A stretch of 40,937 bases of DNA from Rubellimicrobium sp. (GTDB lineage Bacteria > Pseudomonadota > Alphaproteobacteria > Rhodobacterales > Rhodobacteraceae), in NCBI GenBank assembly GCA_019454835.1, contig JACFNP010000030.1, forward strand, positions 1 through 40,937. The letters run 5' to 3'. The notes under the pieces are model-generated. The model had not been told where the DNA came from. It ran no database searches and saw only the letters and a list, made by a program, of their open reading frames with translations. The position numbers and the translations under genes were made by a program. Below, in pieces: positions 1-10,066 of the stretch (the stretch's first letter is position 1; each line of letters begins with the position of its first letter).

Positions 1-102
1 CGTGCTGCGCACGCCCGAAGGGGGAAACCTGCAGGCCGCCCGCCGCGTGGCAGGCAAATGCGATTCCCCTGGCGGTGTTGCGGGCGAGGGTGCGGCATAT
101 TC
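1..102. other. Unassigned sequence at the left edge
   Basis: Several reading frames are open across this stretch, and they could hold the end of a gene lying outside the window. They run straight into a repeat and none of the translations resembles a known protein. I make no gene call here. Confidence 0.3.
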
Positions 103-190
103 CGTCATTGCGAGGCGAAGCCGAAGCAACCCCGACCGCTCGCACACGACATCGGGGTTGCTTCGTCGCCTGCGGCTCCTCGCAATGACG
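103..190 (-). repeat. Family A palindromic repeat, full unit
   Basis: The unit starts CGTCATTGCGAGG and ends CCTCGCAATGACG. The inner stem is CAACCCCGA / TCGGGGTTG around an asymmetric centre, CCGCTCGCACACGACA, which sets the orientation as minus. It lies upstream of the MttB-family gene. Confidence 0.9.
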
Positions 191-319
191 GGGTTTCCCG
201 ATTGCCCGGCGCTCGGGCCGCCGCGCCCGTGTCGCTTTTCGTCGCAGGGCGGCGCAAATCACGCTCGGGGGGGGTGCGCGCTCGGCTAGACCCACAGCCA
301 GAGCTTACCGGAGGCAACC

Positions 320-1876
320 ATGACTGACGAAGCGCAAGGCGAGGCGCGCGGACGGCGCGCGCGGGGTGGTGGCGGCGCGGCACGGCGCGCGGCGCGCACG
401 GCGATCGGCCACGAGACCGCGCGTTTCATCACCCGCGAAATCCCCAATTTCGAGACGCTGAACGACGAGGCCATCGAGATCATCGAGGCCAATGCCGAGA
501 TCGTGCTCGAAGAGATCGGCGTGAACTTCCCTGAAAACCCCGCCGCGCTGAAGCGCTGGAAGGACGCGGGTGCCGATGTGCAGGGCGAACGGGTCCGCAT
601 CCCCAAGGGCCTTGCCCGCGAATTGTGCAAGACCGCGCCGCGCAGCTTCACCCAATATGCCCGCAATCCCGAACGCAACGTCGACATGGGCGGCCGCAAC
701 CTGGTCTTCGCGCCGGTCTACGGCCCGCCGTTCGTGCGCACCCGCGAGGGCGGGCGGCGCTATGCGACGCTCGAGGATTTCCAGAACTTCGTGAAGCTCG
801 GCTACATGTCGAAATGGCTGCACCATTCGGGCGGCACCGTCTGCGAACCGACCGACGTGGCGGTGAACAAGCGGCACCTCGACATGATTCACGCGCATAT
901 GGTCTACAGCGACAAGCCCTTCATGGGGTCGGTCACGGCGCCCGAACGCGCGCGCGATTCGGTGGAGATGTGCCGCATCCTGTTCGGCGAGGACTTCGTC
1001 GCGCAGAACGCGGTGATGACCAGCCTCATCAACATCAACTCGCCGCTGACCTTCGACGGCATCATGATGGGCGCGCTGGAAGAATATTCTTCCAACATGC
1101 AGGCGGTGATCGTCAGCCCGTTCATCGTCGGCGGCGCCATGGCGCCGGTGTCGATCGCGGGCACGCTCACGCAGGTGATGGCGGAAATCCTTGTCGGCGT
1201 CGCCTATACCCAGCTCGTGCGCAAGGGCGCGCCGGTGATCGCCGGGGCCTTCGTCACCTCGACCGACATGGCATCGGGCGCGCCGACCTTCGGCACCCCC
1301 GAGGCCACGCAGGTCACCTACGGCGCCGGGCAACTGGTGCGCCGCCTTGGCGTGCCCTACCGCAGCGCGGGCGCCTTCTGCGGCTCGAAGCTGCCCGATG
1401 CGCAGGCGGCCTACGAATCGGCGAACTCGCTGAACATGGGCTTTCTTGCGGGCGTGAACTTCATGCTCCACGCCTGCGGCTGGCTTGAAGGCGGGCTGGT
1501 GGCCTCGTTCGAGAAATGGGTGATGGATGCGGACCAGCTCGGCATCTACCACACGCTCGCCAAGGGGACCGACCTGTCGGAAAACGGCCTTGCCATGGAC
1601 GCCCTGCGCGAGGTCGGCCCCGGCCATCACTATCTTGGCTGCGCGCATACCCAGGCCAATTTCCAGACCGCGTTCTGGCGCACCGACCTGCTCGACTACA
1701 AGCCGTTCGAGACCTGGTCCGAGGACGGCGCGCGCGACACCGAGGAACTGGCCGCGATCCGCGTCAGGACGCTGCTCGACAATTACGAGCAGCCGCCGCT
1801 CGACCCCGGCATCGCCGAGGGCCTGAAGGACTATGTCGCGCGCAAGAAGGACTCGATGCCCGACGCCTTCGTCTGA
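320..1876 (+). CDS. MttB-family (trimethylamine/betaine-type) methyltransferase without pyrrolysine
   Basis: The 518-residue product belongs to the COG5598 trimethylamine methyltransferase family. Members pass a methyl group from a quaternary amine to a cobalamin protein. The reading frame has no internal amber codon, so this is the non-pyrrolysine branch; a characterised member of that branch is glycine-betaine specific, but the substrate here is unknown. Recognisable stretches are the AEIVLEEIGVNF start of the barrel, the SGAPTFGTPEATQ region (about residue 320) and the GPGHHYLGCAHTQ region near the C-terminus. Residues 9-28 form an Arg/Gly/Ala-rich basic tail before the conserved fold. The ATG follows CCGGAGG at a normal distance. 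No corrinoid protein or reductive activator gene is adjacent. The 3' end overlaps the convergent small gene by 46 bp. Confidence 0.9.
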   Translation: MTDEAQGEARGRRARGGGGAARRAARTAIGHETARFITREIPNFETLNDEAIEIIEANAEIVLEEIGVNFPENPAALKRWKDAGADVQGERVRIPKGLARELCKTAPRSFTQYARNPERNVDMGGRNLVFAPVYGPPFVRTREGGRRYATLEDFQNFVKLGYMSKWLHHSGGTVCEPTDVAVNKRHLDMIHAHMVYSDKPFMGSVTAPERARDSVEMCRILFGEDFVAQNAVMTSLININSPLTFDGIMMGALEEYSSNMQAVIVSPFIVGGAMAPVSIAGTLTQVMAEILVGVAYTQLVRKGAPVIAGAFVTSTDMASGAPTFGTPEATQVTYGAGQLVRRLGVPYRSAGAFCGSKLPDAQAAYESANSLNMGFLAGVNFMLHACGWLEGGLVASFEKWVMDADQLGIYHTLAKGTDLSENGLAMDALREVGPGHHYLGCAHTQANFQTAFWRTDLLDYKPFETWSEDGARDTEELAAIRVRTLLDNYEQPPLDPGIAEGLKDYVARKKDSMPDAFV

Positions 1877-2172
1877 TCCGCCGCAACGGTGCAGGCGCGC
1901 AGGTCGCGCGCCTCGCCCATGATCGCGACCAGAATCGCCACATGACGGGCGGCGCGGTAATCCGCCGCCCGTTCGCGTCGGCGCTGATCCAGCGCCGCCT
2001 CCAGCTCAAGCAGATGCACGATCGCCGCACCCGGACCGGGCAGCGGCCCCGCCGCGCCCAGAAGCCGCGCCAGATGCGCCGGGCGCCGGTAGGCATCAAG
2101 GCCGAACCGCGCCGCCTGCACCAGCATCGGCGGTCGCCGCAGCGCCGCCACGAGCGACAGAACATCCTGCAT
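1831..2172 (-). CDS. Small DUF6477-like protein
   Basis: The 113-residue protein begins MQDVLSLVAALRRPPMLV and continues with RFGLDAYRR and an Arg/Ala-rich helical region. The pattern matches, from memory, a small Rhodobacterales-restricted family of unknown function (DUF6477); this was not confirmed by a search. ATG at 2172 is preferred over the GTG at 2175 because an AGGAGG lies about 6 nt upstream of the ATG and only 3 nt from the GTG. It is divergent from the HTH/DUF6456 gene, and its 3' end overlaps the MttB-family gene tail to tail. No catalytic motif or membrane segment is visible. Confidence 0.7.
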   Translation of the reverse strand: MQDVLSLVAALRRPPMLVQAARFGLDAYRRPAHLARLLGAAGPLPGPGAAIVHLLELEAALDQRRRERAADYRAARHVAILVAIMGEARDLRACTVAADQTKASGIESFLRAT

Positions 2173-2268
2173 CACGCCCTCCTGCCATGGATCGCAAGGC
2201 CCGAGCTTTGCACAACCCGGACGTGTGTTGCGTCACGGCCATTGCCGGGAACGCTCGCCGCAGAGATC

Positions 2269-2285
2269 GTTTACCGTTTGGAAAC
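2269..2285. promoter_or_regulatory. Imperfect inverted repeat in the divergent 2173-2364 region
   Basis: GTTTAC and GGAAAC flank a 5-bp CGTTT spacer, matching at 5 of 6 positions as a palindrome. It sits between two divergent genes. It resembles a degenerate CtrA-type or other dimeric-regulator half-site pair, but no regulator can be assigned. A second hairpin-like TTGTGT...ACACAA pair lies just downstream, at about 2309-2334. Confidence 0.3.
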
Positions 2286-2364
2286 AATCATGGATGGAGC
2301 AGGCGGATTGTGTTATCCGGCAAGCCGACACAACCCCTGCGTGTGATCGAAGGAGGCACCTGCC

Positions 2365-3525
2365 GTGACGAAGGGGACCATGCCGCCAGCCGCCGCACGG
2401 GCGCTGCCCGTGGCGGGCCTGCCCGACAGGGGCCTGCACGACGGTGGCCTGCCCGGCTGGGTGCCTGCGGCGGCGCGGCACTATCTCGCGCATGTCAGCG
2501 GCGGCACGCCGATCCGGGCGCTGGCCCGCGAGGCGCAGGTCCATGCCTCGACGATCCTGCGGCAGGTGCGCCGCTTCGAGACCCTGCGCGACGATCCGCT
2601 GGTGGACGAGGCCCTGCATGTCCTTGCCCGCCACATGGCTGCCGAAGGGGGACAGACCGAGGAGACGACATTGAACACGGCAGCGACAGACATCGACGCG
2701 CAAGGCCCGGAACCGGCCGCCGCGCGCATCCCGCCCAGCGAGACCCGCATCCTGCGCGAGGGGGCGCGCGTCCTGCGGCGCCTGAACGAGGCGCGCACCG
2801 TGCTGGCGGTCGCGCGCGACATGGAAATGGGCGTCGTCGTGCGCGAAGGCCCGGACGGTGCGCCCGAACGGCTGGCCGTGGTCGGGCGCGACATCGCGCA
2901 GGCCATGGCGCTGAAGGACTGGATCACCTGCGCCGACCCCTCCGCGCGCGTCATCCGCTACCGCATCACCGCCACCGGGCGGCAGATGCTGCGCGCCGCG
3001 CTCCACGACGAACGGCGCGGCCTGGCCGAGGCCCCGGCGCCCTTTGCGGCAGCGCCCGGCACCGGCGACCGGATGCTGCGTCACATGCGCAGCCTGCTGG
3101 GCGAGTCGCCCGTGACCGTGCTGGCCCGGCGCCGCAGCCGCGACGGGACGCCCTGGCTGACGCGGGCACAGATCGCCGCCGCCGAGCGCCTGCGCGAGGA
3201 TTTCGAGCTGTCGCGGTCCGGGCCGCGCGCCGCGACCGGCTGGGAGGCGTATCTGGCCGCCACCGCTGCGGCGGCGGCAGGCGCGGGCCTGCACCAGGCC
3301 GAACACGAGGCCCATGCGCGCCTTGCCGCCGCGCTGGGCGCGCTTGGCCCCGGTCTGGCCGATGTGGCGCTGCGCTGCTGCTGCTTTCTCGAGGGGTTGG
3401 AGAGCGTCGAGGAACAGATGGGCTGGTCGGCGCGCTCGGGCAAGGTCGTGCTGCGGGTGGCGCTCGATCACCTGCAACGCCACTACGCCGCCACCATCGG
3501 CCGCTACGCGCCGCCCATCGGCTGA
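2365..3525 (+). CDS. HTH- and DUF6456-containing regulator-like protein
   Basis: The 386-residue product has a helix-turn-helix-like segment at about residues 48-70 (IRALAREAQVHASTILRQVR). A low-complexity Ala/Pro linker follows, then a conserved C-terminal region containing LSRSGPRAATGWE and a Cys-rich LRCCCFLEGLE stretch. This layout matches the DUF6456 family of alphaproteobacteria, whose function is unknown to me. The GTG start is chosen because AGGAGG lies 8 nt upstream. It is transcribed away from the small DUF6477-like gene, with which it shares about 190 bp of regulatory DNA. A DNA-binding role is inferred from the HTH only. Confidence 0.75.
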   Translation: MTKGTMPPAAARALPVAGLPDRGLHDGGLPGWVPAAARHYLAHVSGGTPIRALAREAQVHASTILRQVRRFETLRDDPLVDEALHVLARHMAAEGGQTEETTLNTAATDIDAQGPEPAAARIPPSETRILREGARVLRRLNEARTVLAVARDMEMGVVVREGPDGAPERLAVVGRDIAQAMALKDWITCADPSARVIRYRITATGRQMLRAALHDERRGLAEAPAPFAAAPGTGDRMLRHMRSLLGESPVTVLARRRSRDGTPWLTRAQIAAAERLREDFELSRSGPRAATGWEAYLAATAAAAAGAGLHQAEHEAHARLAAALGALGPGLADVALRCCCFLEGLESVEEQMGWSARSGKVVLRVALDHLQRHYAATIGRYAPPIG

Positions 3526-3588
3526 GGGTGCTCTGGAAACCGCGCGCCGTCAGCGCTAACAGGGGCTGCCTGTTGCAGGAGTCGCGCC

Positions 3589-5040
3589 ATGGCCAGCCGC
3601 ATCATTCCCGTCGATGTCTTCGATCTCGTCATCTTCGGCGGCACCGGTGACCTGGCGCGCCGCAAGATCCTGCCCAGCCTGCTGCGCCGCTTTCGCGCCG
3701 GGCAGATGCCGAAGGACGCGCGCATCATCGCCTGCGCCCGCAGCCCGCTCGACGATGCGGGCTACCGCGAGGCCGCCGCCGCCGCCATCGCCGAATTCGC
3801 AGGCCCCGAGCGCGAGGATGCGGCGCTGGTCGCGGCCTTCCTCGGGCGGCTGCATTACGTCACGGTCGATGTCACCGGTGATGCCGGCTGGCCGGAACTG
3901 GCCGCGCTCATGCGCCCCGATGCGGTGCGGGCCTTCTATTTTTCGGTGAAGCCGTCGCTGTTCGGCCCGATCGCCGAACGGCTGCACCTGCGCGGCATCG
4001 CCGATGCCGACAGCCGCATCGTGGTGGAAAAGCCATTCGGCCGCGACCTCGCCTCGGCCCATGCGCTGAACGCCGCGCTGGCCGAGCATTTCGCCGAACG
4101 CCAGATCTACCGGATCGACCATTACCTCGGCAAGGAAACCGTCCAGAACCTGATGGCGGTGCGCTTCGCCAACATGCTGTTCGAGCCGCTGTGGAACAAC
4201 CACTACATCGACCATGTCCAGATCACCGTCGCGGAAACCGTGGGCGTCGCCGGGCGCGGCAGCTATTACGACGGCGCGGGCGCCATGCGCGACATGGTGC
4301 AGAACCACCTCATGCAGCTTCTGTGCCTGACCGCGATGGAGCCGCCCGCCCGCTTTGAATCCGACATGGTCCATGACGAAAAGCTCAAGGTGATCCGCGC
4401 GCTGCAACCCGTTCCGCCCTCGGATATCGTCTTCGGCCAGTATGCCGCCGGACCCGATCCGTCCTACCGCGAGGATGTCTCGAACCCCGAAAGCGCCACC
4501 GAAAGTTTCATCGCCATGCGCTGCACCATCGGCACCTGGCGCTGGGCCGGGGTGCCCTTCTACCTGCGCACCGGCAAGCGGCTGAAGGCGCGGTCCTCCG
4601 AGATCGCCGTGGTATTCCAGAAGCTCGGCCATCGCATCTTCGGCGAGAGCATGGAGAGCCACCGCAACGTGCTGTCGATCCGCCTGCAACCCAACGACGG
4701 CATCGACCTGCAGGTGACGGTGAAGGAACGCGGCCCCGGCGGGATGCGGCTCATCGACATGCCGCTGGACCTGACCTTCGCCGACATGGCCGCCGACCAG
4801 GGCGAGGCGGCAGTCGATGCCTATGAACGGCTCATCATGGACGTGATCCGCGGCGACCAGACCCTGTTCATGCGCGGCGACGAGGTCGAGGCCGCCTGGG
4901 CCTGGACCGACCCGATCCTTGCCGCCTGCGCCGAACATGACCGCAAGCCGCAGCTCTACGAACAGGGGTCGTCGGGGCCGGATGATGCGCTCATGCTGCT
5001 GCACCGCGACGGGCGGCGCTGGCGCGAGATCAAGGGCTGA
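3589..5040 (+). CDS. zwf: Glucose-6-phosphate 1-dehydrogenase
   Basis: This 483-residue enzyme oxidises glucose-6-phosphate to 6-phosphogluconolactone with NAD(P)+, the first step of the Entner-Doudoroff and oxidative pentose-phosphate routes. The Rossmann motif GGTGDLARRK is at residues 17-26. The substrate signature RIDHYLGKE is at 175-183, and the catalytic His is at 240 within QNHLMQLL. Length is normal for the family. The ATG is preceded by CAGGAG. It leads a zwf-pgl-pgi operon; a 77-bp gap with a hairpin separates it from pgl. Confidence 0.97.
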   Translation: MASRIIPVDVFDLVIFGGTGDLARRKILPSLLRRFRAGQMPKDARIIACARSPLDDAGYREAAAAAIAEFAGPEREDAALVAAFLGRLHYVTVDVTGDAGWPELAALMRPDAVRAFYFSVKPSLFGPIAERLHLRGIADADSRIVVEKPFGRDLASAHALNAALAEHFAERQIYRIDHYLGKETVQNLMAVRFANMLFEPLWNNHYIDHVQITVAETVGVAGRGSYYDGAGAMRDMVQNHLMQLLCLTAMEPPARFESDMVHDEKLKVIRALQPVPPSDIVFGQYAAGPDPSYREDVSNPESATESFIAMRCTIGTWRWAGVPFYLRTGKRLKARSSEIAVVFQKLGHRIFGESMESHRNVLSIRLQPNDGIDLQVTVKERGPGGMRLIDMPLDLTFADMAADQGEAAVDAYERLIMDVIRGDQTLFMRGDEVEAAWAWTDPILAACAEHDRKPQLYEQGSSGPDDALMLLHRDGRRWREIKG

Positions 5041-5052
5041 GGCCGGACTTTC

Positions 5053-5088
5053 GCCACCCTGCGGTTGCCGCTAGGGTCGCAAGGTGGC
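5053..5088 (+). promoter_or_regulatory. Hairpin between zwf and pgl
   Basis: GCCACCCTGCG and CGCAAGGTGGC are inverted repeats of 11 bp with one mismatch, separated by 14 nt. No U-run follows, so this is not a classic terminator. It may be an mRNA processing or stabilising structure that tunes pgl-pgi relative to zwf. Confidence 0.5.
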
Positions 5089-5117
5089 GTGCCGGGAACC
5101 CGACCGGGAGAACTGCG

Positions 5118-5789
5118 ATGGAATTCATCACCTACGCCGATGCCGAGATGATGATGATGGAACTGGCCCATCGTCTTGCCGGGGAACTGCGTCAGGCCCT
5201 TGCCGGGGGCGAGCGCGCCTCGTTCGCGGTGCCGGGCGGCACGACGCCGGGGCCGGTGTTCGATTCGCTGTGCACCACCGATCTCGACTGGGAGCGGGTC
5301 GACGTGCTGCTGACCGACGAACGCTGGGTGCCCGAATCGTCCGAGCGCTCGAACACCCGCCTGCTGCGCAAGCGGCTGTTGCAGGGCCGCGCCGCGAAGG
5401 CCCGCCTCGTGCCGTTGCACGCCGAGACCGCCACCCCCGAAGAGGCTCTCGAAGGGCTGTCGGCGGGCGTCACCGCCTGCCTGCCGCTTTCGGTCTGTCT
5501 GCTGGGCATGGGGGCCGACCTGCATGTGGCCTCGATCTTCCCCGGCGCCGACCGGCTGGACGAGGCGCTGACCGGCAGCGCCGCGCTGGTGCCGATGCGC
5601 GCGCCGGGCGCCCCCGAGCCGCGCGTGACGCTGTCGATGCGGGTGCTGGCGGGCGCGGTGCGCCGCCATGTCGTCATCACCGGACGCGCCAAGCGCGATG
5701 CGCTGGAAGCGGCGCAGTCGCTGCGCCCGCACGAGGCGCCGGTCATGGGGCTGCCCAAGGACACGATCATTCACTGGGCGGAGGGCTAG
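5118..5789 (+). CDS. pgl: 6-phosphogluconolactonase
   Basis: The 223-residue enzyme hydrolyses 6-phosphogluconolactone to 6-phosphogluconate. Family motifs are PGGTTPGPVFDSL (about residues 36-48), LLTDERWVPESSERSNT (about 64-80) and GMGADLHVASIFPG. The last usually reads GMGxDGHTAS; here Leu135 replaces the Gly, while the catalytic His136 is kept. Length is normal. GGGAGA precedes the ATG by 6 nt. Its stop is only 3 bp from the start of pgi, so the two are co-transcribed. Confidence 0.95.
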   Translation: MEFITYADAEMMMMELAHRLAGELRQALAGGERASFAVPGGTTPGPVFDSLCTTDLDWERVDVLLTDERWVPESSERSNTRLLRKRLLQGRAAKARLVPLHAETATPEEALEGLSAGVTACLPLSVCLLGMGADLHVASIFPGADRLDEALTGSAALVPMRAPGAPEPRVTLSMRVLAGAVRRHVVITGRAKRDALEAAQSLRPHEAPVMGLPKDTIIHWAEG

Positions 5790-5792
5790 ATC

Positions 5793-7391
5793 ATGTGGGA
5801 CAGGTTGCGGAACCATGCGGCAACGCTGGCGGACCGCCGCATCGCCGATACGCTGACCCCGGCGCGCGCGGCGGCATTCTCGGTCGAGGCGGACGACATG
5901 CGCTTCGACTATGCGCGCACCTCGATGGACGAGACCGCGCGCGACATGCTGGTTGCCCTGTTCGACGCGCGCGGCGTCGCGGCACGGCGCGAGGCGATGT
6001 TTTCGGGCGCGAAGATCAACGAGACCGAGGGCCGCGCGGTCCTGCACACCGCGCTGCGCAACCCCGGCACCGGCGTGATGGTCGATGGCCGCGACGTGAT
6101 GCCCGAGGTTCACGAAACGCTGGCGCGGATGGAGACATTCGCCCGTGCGGTGCGATCGGGCGATTTCGCAGGCGCGGGCGGCACCATCCGCGACGTGGTG
6201 AACATCGGCATCGGCGGCTCGGACCTGGGTCCGGCGATGGCGGTGCGCGCGCTCGCGCCTTACCATGACGGGCCGCGCTGTCATTTCGTCTCGAACATCG
6301 ACCCGGCGGACATTGCCACGGTGCTGGATGCCTGCGACCCGGCGACGACGCTGGCGATCGTGGCCTCCAAGACCTTCACCACCGTCGAGACCATGACCAA
6401 CGCCGCCACCGCCCGCGACTGGCTGGCGAAGGGCGTGGCCGACCCGGCGGCGCAACTGGCGGCGCTGTCCTCGGCCAGCGGGCGCACCGACGCATGGGGG
6501 ATCGACCCCGCGCGGGTGTTCGGCTTCGAGGACTGGGTCGGCGGGCGCTATTCGGTCTGGGGGCCGATCGGCCTGTCGCTGATGATCGCCATCGGCCCGG
6601 AACGGTTCCGCGAGTTTCTGGCGGGCGGTCATGCGATGGACCGGCATTTCCGCACCGCGCCCTGGCGGCAGAACATGCCCGCGATGCTGGCCGCCGTCGG
6701 GCTGTGGCACAATCAGGTGCTGGGCCACGCCACCCGCGCGGTGCTGCCCTATGACGAGCGGCTGGGCCGCCTGCCCGCCTATCTGCAACAACTGGAAATG
6801 GAATCGAACGGCAAGCGCGTGAGCATGGACGGGGCGCCGCTGGCGTGGGACTCCGGCCCGGTGGTCTGGGGCGAACCCGGCACCAACGGCCAGCACGCCT
6901 TTTACCAGCTCATCCATCAGGGCACGCGGGTGATTCCCTGCGAATTCCTTGTCGCCGCGCGCGGCCATGACGAGGGGTTGCACCACCAGCACCGGCTCCT
7001 GGTGGCGAACTGTCTGGCGCAGGCCGAGGCGCTGACGCGCGGGCGGTCGCTGGACGAGGCCCGCGCGATCATGGCCGCGAGGGGGCTGGAGGGCGCCGAA
7101 CTGGAGCGGCAGGCCGCGCATCGGGTGTTTCCGGGCAACCGCCCGTCAACGCTGCTGAGCTATCCGCGCCTAGATCCGTTCACCCTTGGCCGGATCATCG
7201 CGCTTTACGAACACCGCGTCTTCGTCGAGGGCGTCGTGGTCGGCATCAATTCCTTCGACCAGTGGGGGGTCGAACTGGGCAAGGAGCTGGCCACCGCGCT
7301 GGCCCCGGTGATCGAGGGGACCGCAGACGCGCAGGGCCGCGACGGCGCCACGCAGGCAAGCGTCGCCTGGCTGCGCAGACACGGGGTGTGA
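5793..7391 (+). CDS. pgi: Glucose-6-phosphate isomerase
   Basis: The 532-residue enzyme interconverts glucose-6-phosphate and fructose-6-phosphate. The phosphate-binding segment [11 protein letters not shown] is present, together with both family signatures: [12 protein letters not shown] at residues 249-260 and [14 protein letters not shown] near 484-497. The start ATG lies 3 bp after pgl, with a GGAGG inside the end of pgl. As the last gene of zwf-pgl-pgi it can return fructose-6-phosphate to glucose-6-phosphate, which suits cyclic Entner-Doudoroff flow. It converges on ssb across two family A repeats. Confidence 0.97.
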   Translation: MWDRLRNHAATLADRRIADTLTPARAAAFSVEADDMRFDYARTSMDETARDMLVALFDARGVAARREAMFSGAKINETEGRAVLHTALRNPGTGVMVDGRDVMPEVHETLARMETFARAVRSGDFAGAGGTIRDVVNIGIGGSDLGPAMAVRALAPYHDGPRCHFVSNIDPADIATVLDACDPATTLAIVASKTFTTVETMTNAATARDWLAKGVADPAAQLAALSSASGRTDAWGIDPARVFGFEDWVGGRYSVWGPIGLSLMIAIGPERFREFLAGGHAMDRHFRTAPWRQNMPAMLAAVGLWHNQVLGHATRAVLPYDERLGRLPAYLQQLEMESNGKRVSMDGAPLAWDSGPVVWGEPGTNGQHAFYQLIHQGTRVIPCEFLVAARGHDEGLHHQHRLLVANCLAQAEALTRGRSLDEARAIMAARGLEGAELERQAAHRVFPGNRPSTLLSYPRLDPFTLGRIIALYEHRVFVEGVVVGINSFDQWGVELGKELATALAPVIEGTADAQGRDGATQASVAWLRRHGV

Positions 7392-7410
7392 CGGGGGCCG
7401 CGCAGAACGC

Positions 7411-7498
7411 CGTCATTGCGAGGAGCCGAAGGCGACGCGGCAACCCCGAGGGCGTGTGTGAGCGATCGAGGTTGCTTCGGCTTCGCCTCGCAATGACG
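7411..7498 (+). repeat. Family A palindromic repeat, full unit
   Basis: It has the standard CGTCATTGCGAGG / CCTCGCAATGACG ends. The inner stem is CAACCCCGA opposite TCGAGGTTG, so one pair is G-U-like. It is the first of two units between convergent pgi and ssb. Confidence 0.9.
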
Positions 7499-7507
7499 AT
7501 CCCACCC

Positions 7508-7596
7508 CGTCATTGCGAGGAGCCGCAGGCGACGCGGCAACCCCGATGTTGTGCGCAAGCGGTCGGGGTTGCTTCGGCTTGCGCCTCGCAATGACG
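7508..7596 (+). repeat. Family A palindromic repeat, full unit
   Basis: This unit is in the same orientation as its neighbour and is separated from it by exactly 9 bp. The inner stem is CAACCCCGA / TCGGGGTTG. It ends about 30 bp downstream of the ssb stop codon and could form part of the ssb 3' end. Confidence 0.9.
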
Positions 7597-7625
7597 GCGC
7601 CACCCGTCACCCGCATGAAACGCCC

Positions 7626-8123
7626 TCAGAACGGGATTTCGTCGTCGTAATCGGCAGGCCCGCCGCCACCACTGCGGCCAGCGCCACCGCCGCCGCCGCC
7701 ACCATAGGCGCCGCCGCCGCGCGGATCATCCGCCGGGGCGCCATACTCGCCGCCACCGCCGCCCGCCTCACCGCGCCCGCCCAGCAGGGTCAGGTTGCCG
7801 TTGAACGGGCGCAGCACCACTTCGGTCGTGTAGCGGTCCTGACCGTTCTGGTCCTGCCATTTGCGGGTTTCCAACTGGCCCTCGACATAGACGCTGGACC
7901 CCTTGCGCAGATATTGTTCGGCGATCCGCCCGAGGTTTTCGTTGAAGATCGCCACCGAATGCCATTCGGTCCGTTCGCGCTGTTCGCCGCTGTTGCGGTC
8001 CTTCCAGCGTTCCGAGGTGGCGATGCGCAGGTTCACCACCTTGCCGCCGTTCTGGAAGGTCCGCACTTCGGGGTCGCGCCCGAGATTGCCGACCAGGATC
8101 ACCTTGTTCACCGAACCTGCCAT
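7626..8123 (-). CDS. ssb: Single-stranded DNA-binding protein
   Basis: The 165-residue protein has an N-terminal OB-fold ([21 protein letters not shown], with TEWHSVAIF and [13 protein letters not shown] following). After it come a Gly-rich disordered linker at about residues 112-155 and the acidic tip DYDDEIPF, the known docking site for replication and repair partners. It coats single-stranded DNA as a tetramer in related bacteria. The start has AAGGGGG upstream. It is transcribed away from the GMP synthase gene. No alphaproteobacterial LexA box was recognised in the 167-bp divergent region. Confidence 0.96.
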   Translation of the reverse strand: MAGSVNKVILVGNLGRDPEVRTFQNGGKVVNLRIATSERWKDRNSGEQRERTEWHSVAIFNENLGRIAEQYLRKGSSVYVEGQLETRKWQDQNGQDRYTTEVVLRPFNGNLTLLGGRGEAGGGGGEYGAPADDPRGGGAYGGGGGGGAGRSGGGGPADYDDEIPF

Positions 8124-8290
8124 GGAACCCCCTTCGGTCTGCCGCCCCGGCCCGCCCGGTGCGATTCGTGGCCGCCCCTCTGTGCCGCCTTCTGGTTAAC
8201 AGGCCCTTTAGCACGCCAATCGCCGCCGATGCGAGGGGGCCGTTGCGCGCCGGATCTTGCGTGCGCGCGAGGACCGCAATAGAGGGGCGC

Positions 8291-9847
<1,557 letters not shown>

Positions 9848-9869
9848 GGCGGCGCGCCCCATCTCCCTT

Positions 9870-9959
9870 CGTCATCGCGAGCCGCAAGGCGAAGCAACCC
9901 CGACCGCTCGCGCACGACATCGGGGTCGCTTCGTCGGCTGCACCGCCTCGCGGGTGACG
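9870..9959 (-). repeat. Family A palindromic repeat, full unit, diverged
   Basis: The ends read CGTCATCGCGAG and CTCGCGGGTGACG, so both termini are mutated, yet the inner CAACCCCGA / TCGGGGTCG stem remains. It lies between the GMP synthase and FadL-like genes. Confidence 0.85.
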
Positions 9960-10066
9960 GTGCCCTGCTGCCCGGTGCGGCATTGCCTGTGACGTTACGC
10001 CCGGATTGACAGGACGCCGGGCGGCTGCAAGCGTTTCCCTCACACAACCGTGACGGGAGGCGGGAC

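Noticed and set aside
1-102. 3' end of an upstream protein gene
   Set aside because: Open frames exist but none shows a recognisable sequence, and they run into a repeat.
4956-7121. Long antisense frame opposite pgl and pgi
   Set aside because: Shadow of two unmistakable enzymes; composition is His/Arg-rich and it matches no family.
7411-7596. Small peptides encoded across the repeats
   Set aside because: Open frames recur because the same repeat is read; they lack ribosome-binding sites and are not conserved as proteins.
8159-8290. 44-residue N-terminal extension of the GMP synthase
   Set aside because: The added residues have no counterpart in GuaA and overlap the ssb upstream region; ATG 8291 gives the normal length.
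10006-10034. Promoter for the FadL-like gene built on TTGACA at 10006
   Set aside because: The -35 is perfect, but the best-spaced -10 is AAGCGT, too far from consensus to call.
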